This document shows, one piece after another, positions 1 through 6,878 of a stretch of 41,031 nt of DNA; the first letter of the stretch is position 1; each line of letters begins with the position of its first letter. The notes beneath the pieces were generated by a model. That model ran no database searches, was not told the origin of the DNA, and saw only the letters and a list, made by a program, of their open reading frames with translations. The position numbers and the translations under genes are program-made. The stretch is from Clostridia bacterium (GTDB lineage: Bacteria; Bacillota; Clostridia; Oscillospirales; Acutalibacteraceae), in contig JAFSDL010000036.1 of assembly GCA_017436285.1 (NCBI GenBank), forward strand, positions 1 to 41,031, in the 5' to 3' direction.

Positions 1-101
1 ACGTAATTGCTCAAGCCGTTCACTACTTTAATTACGTTAAACCTTTGCGTAAACTAAATAGAAAAACGCCAGTCCAATACAGGATTGAACTGGCTGCTTA
101 A
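1..101 (+). CDS. C-terminal end of an IS3-family transposase (partial)
   Basis: Read from base 3, the frame gives about 32 residues ending at TAA (99-101). They contain YFNYVKPLRKLNRKTPVQYR, which matches the C-terminal end of IS3-family (IS150-like) OrfB integrases, where an 'N-x-x-R-x-x-x-x-L...TPVQYR' segment follows the DDE core. The catalytic residues lie upstream of the window. The IS right end probably falls in the bases just after the stop (about 110-130), but I cannot define its inverted repeat without the left end. Family assignment is fairly sure; whether the element is intact cannot be seen. Confidence 0.72.
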   Translation, partial: VIAQAVHYFNYVKPLRKLNRKTPVQYRIELAA

Positions 102-129
102 CTTATTCTTTTTTGTGTCTACAAAGTAT

Positions 130-297
130 TGACTATTTCAAAGCCTATCCCTCTTTTTTTACGAATGTAAAAAAGGAGGGGGGACCACCGAAGGTGGTGG
201 GTGGTACAATCTTAGCGATTTATTTATTAAATAAAATGGTGGTGGGTAGCCCCGTAGAGATAACCTTTTGTAAAAGTATTGCAAAATTTATTTTTTA
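130..297. repeat. Dispersed intergenic repeat, copy 1
   Basis: A GC-rich, palindromic non-coding element with a hairpin (CCTC...TTTACGAATGTAAA...GAGG, about 148-180), then ACCACC-GAAGGTGGT and a GGTGGTGGGTAGCCCC tail. The same architecture (hairpin + 'gggggacc' + AT-rich middle + GGTGG-type tail) recurs at 13812-13980 and 32140-32300. Copy 1 is the most diverged and lacks the GACGC...GCGTC terminal hairpin of the other two. A 61-codon open frame across it is not a credible gene. Confidence 0.6.
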
Positions 298-303
298 AAA
301 CAT

Positions 304-807
304 TTACTTCTTAAGCTTTTTATATACTTTTAATGATATAAGTACTCCAACAACCATAGGAATAAAGTATGCTATACTCAGTAATACAAGAATTGCACCA
401 TCAGTACCTGTGGGTATCAGTGACAATAATTGTTGATATACTGAAATCAACGGAACAGTAAAAATTAAACTGATATAGTTGGCGATATACGAAAAAATAG
501 GTGTGGTTACTTGTGCTATAGAATTAAGGAGTAAACAGATAATCCAAGCGATAAAAGGCAGAATAAAGCAAATAATTGATGTTTTGTAATATTCAGGCAT
601 ATTTTTATTTGCTGAATATTTTGCAATTAATATGCAAGCACCAAGGAAAATGAACGGGAAAATGATTGTTAAAGCTCCTGCACGGTATAAACTAATAGTA
701 TCGCCCGTAACAATCCTTCCTGATAGCAGAATTCCACTGCCCCAAAGCACAAGAGCGGTTAAAATACCTAAAATGATTTGTGTGATTTTTTTGTTTTGTG
801 TTTTCAT
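304..807 (-). CDS. Hypothetical integral membrane protein (167 aa)
   Basis: This 167-residue protein has about four to five hydrophobic segments (roughly residues 10-30, 43-63, 77-97, 105-125 and 138-160) and a Lys-rich C-terminus, so it is an inner-membrane protein. Its start ATG is preceded by GGAAGG at good spacing. I do not recognise a family. It lies alone, antisense to the downstream tRNA, and is bordered on its 3' side by repeat copy 1 and IS remnants. Its function is unknown. Confidence 0.7.
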   Translation of the reverse strand: MKTQNKKITQIILGILTALVLWGSGILLSGRIVTGDTISLYRAGALTIIFPFIFLGACILIAKYSANKNMPEYYKTSIICFILPFIAWIICLLLNSIAQVTTPIFSYIANYISLIFTVPLISVYQQLLSLIPTGTDGAILVLLSIAYFIPMVVGVLISLKVYKKLKK

Positions 808-920
808 ATTAACACCTTCCTTTCACCTAAAGTATATATCCTGCTTTTGAAAATTGTAAAGCAACACTTTGTTGCACTAATGAAAAAGTAAAATAAGTAT
901 CATAAGTAACAAAAAAAGTC

Positions 921-949
921 TTGACAATAACGGTTGTTGATATTATAAT
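921..949 (+). promoter_or_regulatory. Sigma-A promoter of tRNA-Leu
   Basis: TTGACA (921-926), a 17-bp spacer, then TATAAT (944-949). Both hexamers match the consensus and lie 11 bp before the tRNA 5' end. Confidence 0.9.
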
Positions 950-960
950 TTAATAGCTGT

Positions 961-1047
961 GCCGGTGTGGCGGAATAGGCAGACGCAAGGGACTTAAAAT
1001 CCCTCGGTGGCAACATCGTACCGGTTCAAGTCCGGTCACCGGCACCA
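961..1047 (+). tRNA. tRNA-Leu (anticodon TAA)
   Basis: The acceptor strands GCCGGTG and CACCGGC pair, followed by A and an encoded CCA. The anticodon stem AGGGA/TCCCT encloses loop CTTAAAA, giving anticodon TAA (995-997). A long variable arm (CGGTGGCAACATCG) is as expected for tRNA-Leu. The T-arm is CCGG-TTCAAGT-CCGG. A consensus promoter lies upstream and an intrinsic terminator immediately downstream, so this is a single-tRNA transcription unit. Confidence 0.97.
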
Positions 1048-1086
1048 AAAAACAGAGCCAAGTCAAAAGACTTGGCTCTGTTTTTT
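1047..1086 (+). terminator. Intrinsic terminator of tRNA-Leu
   Basis: Perfect stem ACAGAGCCAAGTC / GACTTGGCTCTGT with an AAAA loop, followed by T6. It starts right after the CCA end of the tRNA. Confidence 0.92.
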
Positions 1087-1091
1087 GTGTT

Positions 1092-1260
1092 TGTGTCCGT
1101 AAGGACACAACATCGTTTGCGAGTTTACTCGCAACATCATTTGACCTTTAGGTCAACATCCTTCCGCCTTGGCGGACACAAAACGAGGTTGCCTTACGGC
1201 AAATGAAGTGTCTTCGCCAATGAAGTGTGCCTACGCCACAACGAAGTACCCTTCGGGTAA
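1092..1260. repeat. Tandem array of short hairpins with common linkers
   Basis: At least seven small palindromes sit head to tail. They are TTGTGTCC-GTAA-GGACACAA (1092-1110), TTGCGAG-TTTA-CTCGCAA (1117-1134), TTGACC-TTTA-GGTCAA (1141-1156), TCCGCC-TT-GGCGGA (1163-1176), TTGCC-TTAC-GGCAA (1189-1202), an imperfect TGTGC...CCACA (1226-1240), and TACCC-TTC-GGGTA (1247-1259). Stem sequences all differ, but linkers are nearly constant: 'acatc(at)' in the first half and 'atgaag/acgaag' in the second. A shorter relative follows the tRNA-Arg (19102-19160). The open frame across it (1169-1351) is not credible as a gene. Function unknown. Confidence 0.8.
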
Positions 1261-1390
1261 CAGAATTATTTCCCTGAATCCACCATTATCATCTCTCACT
1301 ATTACATTTTCAGTTTTACTGCAAAGATGTTTGGTGGGATTTTTTATTTAAATATTGAAATTTAGCAAACTGTTATGATATACTATTTAT

Positions 1391-1552
1391 GCCAAACAAA
1401 TTAAATAAAGTAGAATTAGCGGTATCTTTTTTTCTTTTTTATAGGGATGATTATACCCTTTTTTAGTCACACTTATTGTGAGTTGGTAAAACCGCAGACT
1501 CCAATAAATAGTGTGGCTATGATGCCGTGATTCTATTTTTAATTTGTTTGGC
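1391..1552. mobile_element. MITE-like element with imperfect terminal inverted repeats
   Basis: The ends are inverted copies. The left end GCCAAACAAATTAAA (1391-1405) and the right end (rc, 1552-1538) are identical over 15 bases. Similarity then continues imperfectly through 'TAGAAT..CGGyATC' for about 32-36 bp. A second nested inverted repeat (CACACTTATTG at 1468 and CAATAAATAGTGTG at 1502) lies inside. It has no coding capacity. I see no clear target-site duplication, so a large structured RNA or hairpin is an alternative. The 1261-1390 stretch before it holds nothing I recognise. Confidence 0.5.
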
Positions 1553-1625
1553 GACAATCGGAGTTTGCGTTTTCGGTGCGTTAACTTCGGTTGGCGCACT
1601 TTTTTATTTTATGGGGGTAATATTT

Positions 1626-2072
1626 ATGAAAAAAACATTTTGGATTTTGGTGTGTGTAATTATGATTATAACACTGTCTGCTTGTGGTTTAACAGCCGAG
1701 AAAGAGCAAGAAATTGCCAAAAATATTTCTTGGCAGTGTGACCATATTGCTTCATTATCCTTTGATGGAACAAACTCTGCAACAACGGAATCAACTTATA
1801 ACACAGAAGAAAATACATATACACTTTACATCATTAACTCTAATGTAACTGAAGAAGATATGCAAAAACTTGAATGGCAGGAAAACGGCAAAGTTATACT
1901 TAATCTTGAAAATAGTATAAATGAATTGTGTTCATCAATGAAATCAGTTTTTGATGAAAGTGAATTAAAAACTGAAAATTATGATGTTATAATTCACTTT
2001 ACTGACAAAAGCAAAAAAACTTATTTTACAAGTACAAATGGAATTACTACATATTCTGAATGGGGAAGGTAA
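1626..2072 (+). CDS. Small secreted lipoprotein of unknown function (148 aa)
   Basis: I chose the ATG at 1626 because GGGGGT lies 8 bp upstream and it gives a clean signal peptide: MKK, a hydrophobic stretch, then lipobox LSAC with Cys20. A longer in-frame extension upstream has no ribosome binding site. The mature ~128 residues are acidic and polar, with no motif I recognise; the C-terminus 'DVIIHFTDKSKKTYFTSTNG' looks like a beta-rich domain. It probably sits on the outer face of the membrane. It is followed directly by the first of two ~70-bp terminator-like repeats, so it is probably its own transcription unit. Confidence 0.78.
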   Translation: MKKTFWILVCVIMIITLSACGLTAEKEQEIAKNISWQCDHIASLSFDGTNSATTESTYNTEENTYTLYIINSNVTEEDMQKLEWQENGKVILNLENSINELCSSMKSVFDESELKTENYDVIIHFTDKSKKTYFTSTNGITTYSEWGR

Positions 2073-2074
2073 GC

Positions 2075-2143
2075 TAATCCCTTATGAACACTCGTACCAA
2101 ATAGAGAATTTGCACTTATGTGTGAATTCTCTATTTTTGTTTC
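2075..2143 (+). repeat. Terminator-like direct repeat, copy 1 (left flank of the ABC/LytTR cassette)
   Basis: About 69 bp beginning 'taatcccttatgaacactcg' and containing the hairpin AATAGAGAATTtGCAC / GTGtGAATTCTCTATT followed by a T-run. It is nearly identical to 4719-4790, with only a handful of substitutions and indels. As an RNA it would terminate the lipoprotein transcript. Confidence 0.85.
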
Positions 2144-2218
2144 TATGAGAGAATAGGACTTGAACCGATTAGATTATAAAAACGACCGAAGAGTCAACAA
2201 TCAACATTTCTTCTTTTA

Positions 2219-2244
2219 CATTTGCTATGATGGTACTGCAAATG
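2219..2244. promoter_or_regulatory. Inverted repeat upstream of the ABC/LytTR operon (possible operator)
   Basis: CATTTGC (2219-2225), 12 bp, GCAAATG (2238-2244): a perfect 7-bp inverted repeat just before the AAAAGGAGG ribosome binding site of the first ABC gene. It could be an operator, or a weak RNA hairpin near the 5' end. It is a sequence observation only; I see no clear -35/-10 pair with it. Confidence 0.4.
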
Positions 2245-2262
2245 AAAAGGAGGCTAATGTAA

Positions 2263-2991
2263 ATGCAAGAAATAAAAGCAGTTGAGCTTGTCAAAAAATA
2301 CAAAAACCTTACTGCTGTGAACAAGCTGAATTTAGAAATACATCAAGGGGAGCTGTTTTCTCTTTTAGGTGTTAACGGAGCGGGAAAAACTACAACGATA
2401 AAGATGTTAACTTGCATAACAAAACCAACGGATGGGGATGCATTTGTAGGAGGCTATAGTGTAACCAAACAACCCGAACAGGTAAAGCAGTTGATTGGTG
2501 TATCTCCACAAGAAACTGCAGTAGCACCTAACCTTTCTGTAAAGGAAAACCTTGAATTAATCTGTGGTATTTATGGGTTTACCAAAGAAAAAAGTAAAGC
2601 CAAAATCAAAGAACTTACCGAGCGATTTGCTTTAGATTCTGTATTGAAAAGAAAGGCGGGTAAGCTATCAGGTGGATGGCAACGCCGTGTAAGTATTGCT
2701 ATGGCACTTATCAGTGAACCAAAAATTCTCTTTTTGGACGAGCCTACTCTTGGCTTGGATGTTATCGCACGTCACGAGCTTTGGGATATGATTAGCTCAT
2801 TAAAGAGCAAAGTAACCGTTATTCTTACAACACATTATATGGAAGAGGCAGAAGCACTTTCTGACCGTATAGGTATTATGAAAGATGGGAATCTTCTTGC
2901 TGTAGGAACTGCAGAAGAATTGAAGACAATTACAGGAGCAAAAGACTTTGAATCAGCCTTCGTTTCTATAGTGAAGGAGGGTGCATTATGA
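2263..2991 (+). CDS. ABC transporter ATP-binding protein
   Basis: This 242-residue protein is a complete ABC ATPase. Walker A is GVNGAGKTT (residues 36-44), the signature is LSGGWQRR (about 138), Walker B is ILFLDEP followed by a D-loop, and the H-loop His lies in 'LTTHYMEEAE'. The 'HYMEEAE' and 'GLDV' features are typical of the DrrA/CcmA-like branch that pairs with ABC-2 permeases and exports drugs, antibiotics or lipids. The gene has a perfect AAAAGGAGG ribosome binding site and overlaps the permease by 4 bp (ATGA), so translation is coupled. The LytTR and DUF3021-type genes follow in the same direction. The exported substrate cannot be told from sequence. Confidence 0.95.
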   Translation: MQEIKAVELVKKYKNLTAVNKLNLEIHQGELFSLLGVNGAGKTTTIKMLTCITKPTDGDAFVGGYSVTKQPEQVKQLIGVSPQETAVAPNLSVKENLELICGIYGFTKEKSKAKIKELTERFALDSVLKRKAGKLSGGWQRRVSIAMALISEPKILFLDEPTLGLDVIARHELWDMISSLKSKVTVILTTHYMEEAEALSDRIGIMKDGNLLAVGTAEELKTITGAKDFESAFVSIVKEGAL

Positions 2992-3719
2992 GAATGTTTA
3001 CATTTGCCAAAAGGTGCACAAAGGAGATTCTGCGCGACCCTATAAACCTTATTTTCGGTCTCGGTTTTCCTTTAGTTTTGCTATTACTTCTGAGCAGTCT
3101 GCAAAAAAACATCCCGACTGAACTGTTTTATATTGACACGCTTACACCCGGCATTACAGTGTTCGGTTTGTCATTTATGACACTTTTCTCGGCAACACTG
3201 ATTGCAAAAGACCGTGAAAGTGCTCTTTTACAAAGATTATACGCAACACCACTTAAGGGGCTTGATTTTATTCTCGGATATATGCTTCCGCTTTTACCCC
3301 TTGCAATCAGTCAGACAATTATTTGTTATATGTTCGCTATTCCTTTAGGGTTGACAGTTAGCATAAACATTATTTATGCTATAATAGGCACAATACCTAT
3401 GGCTGTTTTTAATATTGCATTGGGACTTTTGTGTGGTAGTATCTTTGGTGTTAAGCAGGTCGGTGGCATTTGCGGTGCGCTTCTTACTAATCTCTCTGCG
3501 TGGCTTTCCGGTGTATGGTTTGATTTGACGCTTGTAGGTGGATTTTTTGAAAGAATTGCGAATTTGCTACCTTTTGTTCACGCAACAGAATTAGAAAAAG
3601 CATTATTCAGCGGGAATTTTGAGCTTGCCTTAACTCATATTATACCCATTATTCTTTACAGTGTATTTATAACTGCGATAGCTGTATTCAGCTTCTTCAG
3701 ACAAATGAAAAAACAATAA
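2988..3719 (+). CDS. ABC-2 type transporter permease
   Basis: A 243-residue integral membrane protein with about six hydrophobic segments. It has a short cytoplasmic N-terminus with a Lys/Arg-rich helix, then the ABC-2 core including 'FMTLFSATLIAKDRESALLQRLYATPL', a hallmark of these permeases before the second membrane segment. It is the membrane partner of the overlapping ATPase gene and probably works as a dimer in an exporter. Full length for a compact half-transporter permease. Confidence 0.93.
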   Translation: MRMFTFAKRCTKEILRDPINLIFGLGFPLVLLLLLSSLQKNIPTELFYIDTLTPGITVFGLSFMTLFSATLIAKDRESALLQRLYATPLKGLDFILGYMLPLLPLAISQTIICYMFAIPLGLTVSINIIYAIIGTIPMAVFNIALGLLCGSIFGVKQVGGICGALLTNLSAWLSGVWFDLTLVGGFFERIANLLPFVHATELEKALFSGNFELALTHIIPIILYSVFITAIAVFSFFRQMKKQ

Positions 3720-3731
3720 GGATTTGATGCG

Positions 3732-4175
3732 ATGAAATACAAACTCATTATAGATAAAGATGCAGATGAAGAGATAATTGCAAGGGTTCATGCTCCATCT
3801 TCTTTGACCGAGCAGATAGAAAATCTCGTCTGTAGCTTTTCAGGTGCTGAAAGTATAATGGGATACAGTGATGATGAGATGAAAAAGCTCTTATTTTCTG
3901 AAATAGAGTGCATTACTGTAATTGATAAAAAGGTGATTGCCATTGATACAAACGGCAACCGTTTTTTACTTAAAGAAAGACTGCGTGATTTAGAGAATAT
4001 TCTGCCCTCTTATTTTATACGCATTAACAAGTCTGCTCTTGCCAACGAACATCGCATTGAGCGATTCTTGACTGTATTCAATGGCGGTGTGGATGCAGTA
4101 TTCAGATGCGGTTATCGTGAGTATGTTTCAAGGCGTTGTTTTTCACAAATTAAAAGGAGGTACGAGAGAATATGA
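3732..4175 (+). CDS. LytTR-type DNA-binding regulator (no receiver domain)
   Basis: A 147-residue protein whose C-terminal two thirds resemble a LytTR DNA-binding domain: 'IECITVIDKKVIAIDTNGNRFLLKERLRDLENIL' then 'FIRINKSALANEHRIERF', where family members usually have 'F.RIHRS.LVN...I'. The N-terminal ~45 residues are not a receiver domain. Stand-alone LytTR proteins of this size are usually followed by a DUF3021 membrane protein, as here (4-bp overlap), and commonly regulate an adjacent ABC transporter. By that analogy it probably controls its own operon. The start has only a weak AAGGA, consistent with readthrough from the permease gene 12 bp upstream. Confidence 0.9.
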   Translation: MKYKLIIDKDADEEIIARVHAPSSLTEQIENLVCSFSGAESIMGYSDDEMKKLLFSEIECITVIDKKVIAIDTNGNRFLLKERLRDLENILPSYFIRINKSALANEHRIERFLTVFNGGVDAVFRCGYREYVSRRCFSQIKRRYERI

Positions 4176-4630
4176 AAAGATTTATTTTGGATTTTTTTCG
4201 ACGTGGTATATTCGCTTGCGGTTTAGGTCCGATTGTTCTTGCTGTATTATATATGATTCTGCATAATAGAGGCTTGATAGATACATTAACTGTCAATCAG
4301 GTTTGTACAGGAATTTTTTCAATAACCGCACTTGCCTTTATTGCAGGTGGTATGAATGCTGTTTATCAGATAGAACGCCTGCCATTGATGTGGGCAATTT
4401 CGATCCACGGTATTATCTTATATTTCAGCTACTTAGGCGTTTATCTCATTAATGATTGGATTGATTGGGGATTGAATCCGATTTTGGTTTTTTCCGGTAT
4501 TTTTGTTATAGGCTATTTAGCAATTTGGGCTGTTATTTATTGTGTAACTAAACGGAATACAAAAAAACTTAATGAAATGCTGAAAGAAAAGCAGCAAAAG
4601 ATAATAGACGATAAGAAACAGTTAGATTAA
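4172..4630 (+). CDS. DUF3021-type four-helix membrane protein
   Basis: 152 residues with four predicted membrane helices (about residues 10-30, 42-62, 73-93 and 103-125) and a charged, Lys-rich C-terminal tail ('NEMLKEKQQKIIDDKKQLD') that may form a short coiled coil in the cytoplasm. Size, topology and position directly after a LytTR gene match DUF3021 proteins, which in related two-gene systems act as membrane partners that restrain the LytTR regulator. The ribosome binding site AAAAGGAGG lies inside the end of the LytTR gene and the start overlaps its stop. Function here is inferred from context. Confidence 0.85.
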   Translation: MKRFILDFFRRGIFACGLGPIVLAVLYMILHNRGLIDTLTVNQVCTGIFSITALAFIAGGMNAVYQIERLPLMWAISIHGIILYFSYLGVYLINDWIDWGLNPILVFSGIFVIGYLAIWAVIYCVTKRNTKKLNEMLKEKQQKIIDDKKQLD

Positions 4631-4638
4631 ATATTTTT

Positions 4639-4672
4639 ACTGCTCTCATTTTTTGAGGGCAGTTTCTTTTTT
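4639..4672 (+). terminator. Intrinsic terminator of the ABC/LytTR operon
   Basis: ACTGCTCTCA / TGAGGGCAGT stem (one G-U pair) with a T-rich loop, then TTTCTTTTTT. It starts 8 bp after the stop codon. Confidence 0.85.
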
Positions 4673-4718
4673 GTCAGAATCGGCCCTAATAGTAATGGGA
4701 ATAAACACCACCATTAAG

Positions 4719-4790
4719 TAATTCCCTTATGAACACTCGCACCAAATAGAGAATTTGCACTTTTGTGTAAATTCTCTATTTTTTTGTTTC
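4719..4790 (+). repeat. Terminator-like direct repeat, copy 2 (right flank of the ABC/LytTR cassette)
   Basis: Near-identical to 2075-2143, in the same orientation: 'cccttatgaacactcg', then the AATAGAGAATTtGCAC hairpin and a T7 run. The upstream operon already has its own terminator, so this copy is not needed for that and may mark a duplication or insertion boundary. Confidence 0.85.
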
Positions 4791-4854
4791 CTGTTGAAAT
4801 TGATTTGAAAATGAAATACAATATACCTAACCCTTAAATATGAGGAGTGATATA

Positions 4855-6288
4855 ATGAAACAGAATGTATTTACCCCCGAAAAGCAATTAAAGCTTTCTC
4901 AGAAAAGAGAAAAGGAAATTGCAAAATGGGAAAAAGAAAAAAGTAAGCCTAAAGGAAAATTTTATCTTCCTTATCTGATTTTTATAATCAGCCTTATTTA
5001 CCTTACAGATGAGGTTGCATCACAGATTGGTCCTTTAATGAAGACTGAAATTGCAAACGGACTTTTTTCAGGTGACAGCTCCGTTGGTATTCTTGAAATT
5101 CTTAATATGATTGCAATACCATTTCAGTGCCTTGCAATATTTTATAAACCTCTTTCCGATAAATTCGGTAGAAAGAAGTTTTTGTTTATAAATACCTTTG
5201 GTCTTGGTACTGCTATGCTTATAGTGTTCCTTTCCAATAACATTCCTCTTTATGTTATCGGTACTTGTATGATTCAGTTTTTCGTTCCCCACGATATGCA
5301 GGTGGTTTACATAATGGAATCTGTACCCAGTAAGCACAGAGCAAGAATTTATTTCACCATTAAGAGCTTTGCAACTCTCGGTATAATGCTTGTGCCTCTT
5401 CTTCGCAGGGTGCTTATGGATAATATGTATGAGTGGCGAAATGTTTTCCTTGTGCCTGCAATAATCGGGCTTGCATCCTCACTTGTTGCCTTTTTCTTTG
5501 CAAGAGAAACCGATGCTTTCATTGATTCTCGGCTTAAATACCTGAAAATGACAGATGAAGAAAGAGAAAAGGAAAAAAACAAAAAGGAGCTTGGCAATGC
5601 TCAGGGCGGTATTATAAACGCTCTAAAATTCGTTTGGTCACATAAGCAATTAAAATGGCTTTATGTAACTATGGCGCTTATGAATTTAGGTTATCTCATA
5701 ACAATGTACTATCAAGTGGTCATTTCATACGGCTATGCAGGAAAATACGGCGAAATAACCGAAGCGGTTTTAAATCAGGTAAGCTTGAATGAGGTTACGT
5801 CTGCATTGTTTTTCTTCCCTATAGGCAGTGCGGTTGTTCAGTTGTTTGTAGGTTTCTTAAGTGACTCCTTCGGAAGAAAGAAAACTGCAATTGTGATGTC
5901 TGTTTTATGTGTTCTTTCCTTCCTTGGTTTTGCTCTGGGTTCATCCTGGGGATGGGAGACCTGGTTGGTAGGTCTTTGTTCAGGTGCTTGTATTGGTAGC
6001 TTCTGGGGTGCAGGTGATGTCACAAGCTTAATGATTAGCGAATCTTCGCCAACAAATCTCCGTTCATCAATTCTTTCAACTCAATTTATTGCAATGGGTG
6101 TGGGTATAGCCTTCTCTTATGTTGTAGGTATTCCCTTAATTACAGTTCTTGGTAACTCCATTATCGGTACTCTTTGCATTTGCTTTGCTGTTCCTGGCTT
6201 TATATCAGCTCTTGCAGTTCTTATGCTTAAAACAAAGGATACAACAGGAATTGATTTGAATAAGGTTACGGGTAATGAATTTGAATAA
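4855..6288 (+). CDS. MFS transporter (about 477 aa)
   Basis: A major facilitator carrier with about twelve membrane helices. The conserved loop 2-3 motif appears as DKFGRKK and again, in the second half, as DSFGRKK. The ATG at 4855 (MKQNVF...) is preferred over an in-frame ATG 15 bp upstream, because the upstream one forms part of the GAGGAG ribosome binding site. The cytoplasmic N-terminus (~40 residues) is strongly Lys/Glu-rich, and a charged loop of ~40 residues separates the two halves. It is the first gene of a region rich in sugar carriers, so an organic acid or sugar substrate is plausible but not shown. It ends in a terminator. Confidence 0.9.
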   Translation: MKQNVFTPEKQLKLSQKREKEIAKWEKEKSKPKGKFYLPYLIFIISLIYLTDEVASQIGPLMKTEIANGLFSGDSSVGILEILNMIAIPFQCLAIFYKPLSDKFGRKKFLFINTFGLGTAMLIVFLSNNIPLYVIGTCMIQFFVPHDMQVVYIMESVPSKHRARIYFTIKSFATLGIMLVPLLRRVLMDNMYEWRNVFLVPAIIGLASSLVAFFFARETDAFIDSRLKYLKMTDEEREKEKNKKELGNAQGGIINALKFVWSHKQLKWLYVTMALMNLGYLITMYYQVVISYGYAGKYGEITEAVLNQVSLNEVTSALFFFPIGSAVVQLFVGFLSDSFGRKKTAIVMSVLCVLSFLGFALGSSWGWETWLVGLCSGACIGSFWGAGDVTSLMISESSPTNLRSSILSTQFIAMGVGIAFSYVVGIPLITVLGNSIIGTLCICFAVPGFISALAVLMLKTKDTTGIDLNKVTGNEFE

Positions 6289-6295
6289 AAAAGGA

Positions 6296-6333
6296 GAACC
6301 TATGAGAGTGATGATTCTCATAGGTTCATTTTT
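6296..6333. terminator. Bidirectional intrinsic terminator
   Basis: GAACCTATGAGAGT / ATTCTCATAGGTTC with a GATG loop, then T5 on the plus strand. It ends the MFS gene and also lies at the end of the convergent minus-strand gene. Confidence 0.88.
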
Positions 6334-6339
6334 GTTTGT

Positions 6340-6756
6340 TTAATATTTTTGTGAAAGGAAAAAGCATACCCACAATGCAATAACAAATGCACTTTCTGCA
6401 GGGATTGCAAGCTTTGTGTAGGGGCATTTCCAGCCCTTATCAACGCAAAGGAAAATTGTTCTTGTAACTAAAACTGTTGTTGCAAAAATACAACCGCCAA
6501 CAAGAGAATAGGTTGCGGTATGTAAGGTAAGAGCAAGGTATAAAAGGAATGCACCTAAAGCGAACGAAATACCACCGTAATAAACACGTATTTCCGTTTT
6601 ACCTGCGTTATCAACAGGCTTGATTGAAAAGCTTTCCGCATTTTTCAAGGGCTTGGAAATAAAAACAACTGCCATACCCCAGAAATAACCGATGAGGCAA
6701 ATAACCGCAAAGGCTGCAGGTGGGTTAGCCAACCATATTTCTTTTAAAAGTTCCAT
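6340..6756 (-). CDS. Small membrane protein, DUF4345-like
   Basis: 138 residues, four hydrophobic segments (about residues 14-34, 60-80, 84-103 and 117-134). The segment 'EIRVYYGGISFALGAFLLYL' resembles the E-x-R-x-x-YGG-x-x-x-x-x-G motif of DUF4345 proteins, but I can only call it a likely relative. The start ATG has AGGAG seven bases upstream. It runs divergently from the GPH symporter gene and convergently with the MFS gene, so it probably shares an intergenic promoter region (6757-6878) with the symporter. Function unknown. Confidence 0.72.
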   Translation of the reverse strand: MELLKEIWLANPPAAFAVICLIGYFWGMAVVFISKPLKNAESFSIKPVDNAGKTEIRVYYGGISFALGAFLLYLALTLHTATYSLVGGCIFATTVLVTRTIFLCVDKGWKCPYTKLAIPAESAFVIALWVCFFLSQKY

Positions 6757-6878
6757 AAATTTATCTCCTTATTCTTTTTTTATCAATATATCACATTACA
6801 GCATCAAAATCAATATTTGTATATTTTTATATATTTTGAGAAAAGTAATTGATGTAATTGGGAAAAAGGAGTGCTTTT

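Noticed and set aside
113-298. 61-codon frame in the first dispersed repeat
   Set aside because: It spans hairpin repeat DNA, and no ribosome binding site is present.
2219-2244. A defined LytTR binding site in front of the ABC operon
   Set aside because: There is an inverted repeat here, but it does not match the direct-repeat pattern known for LytTR regulators; I kept it only as a possible operator.
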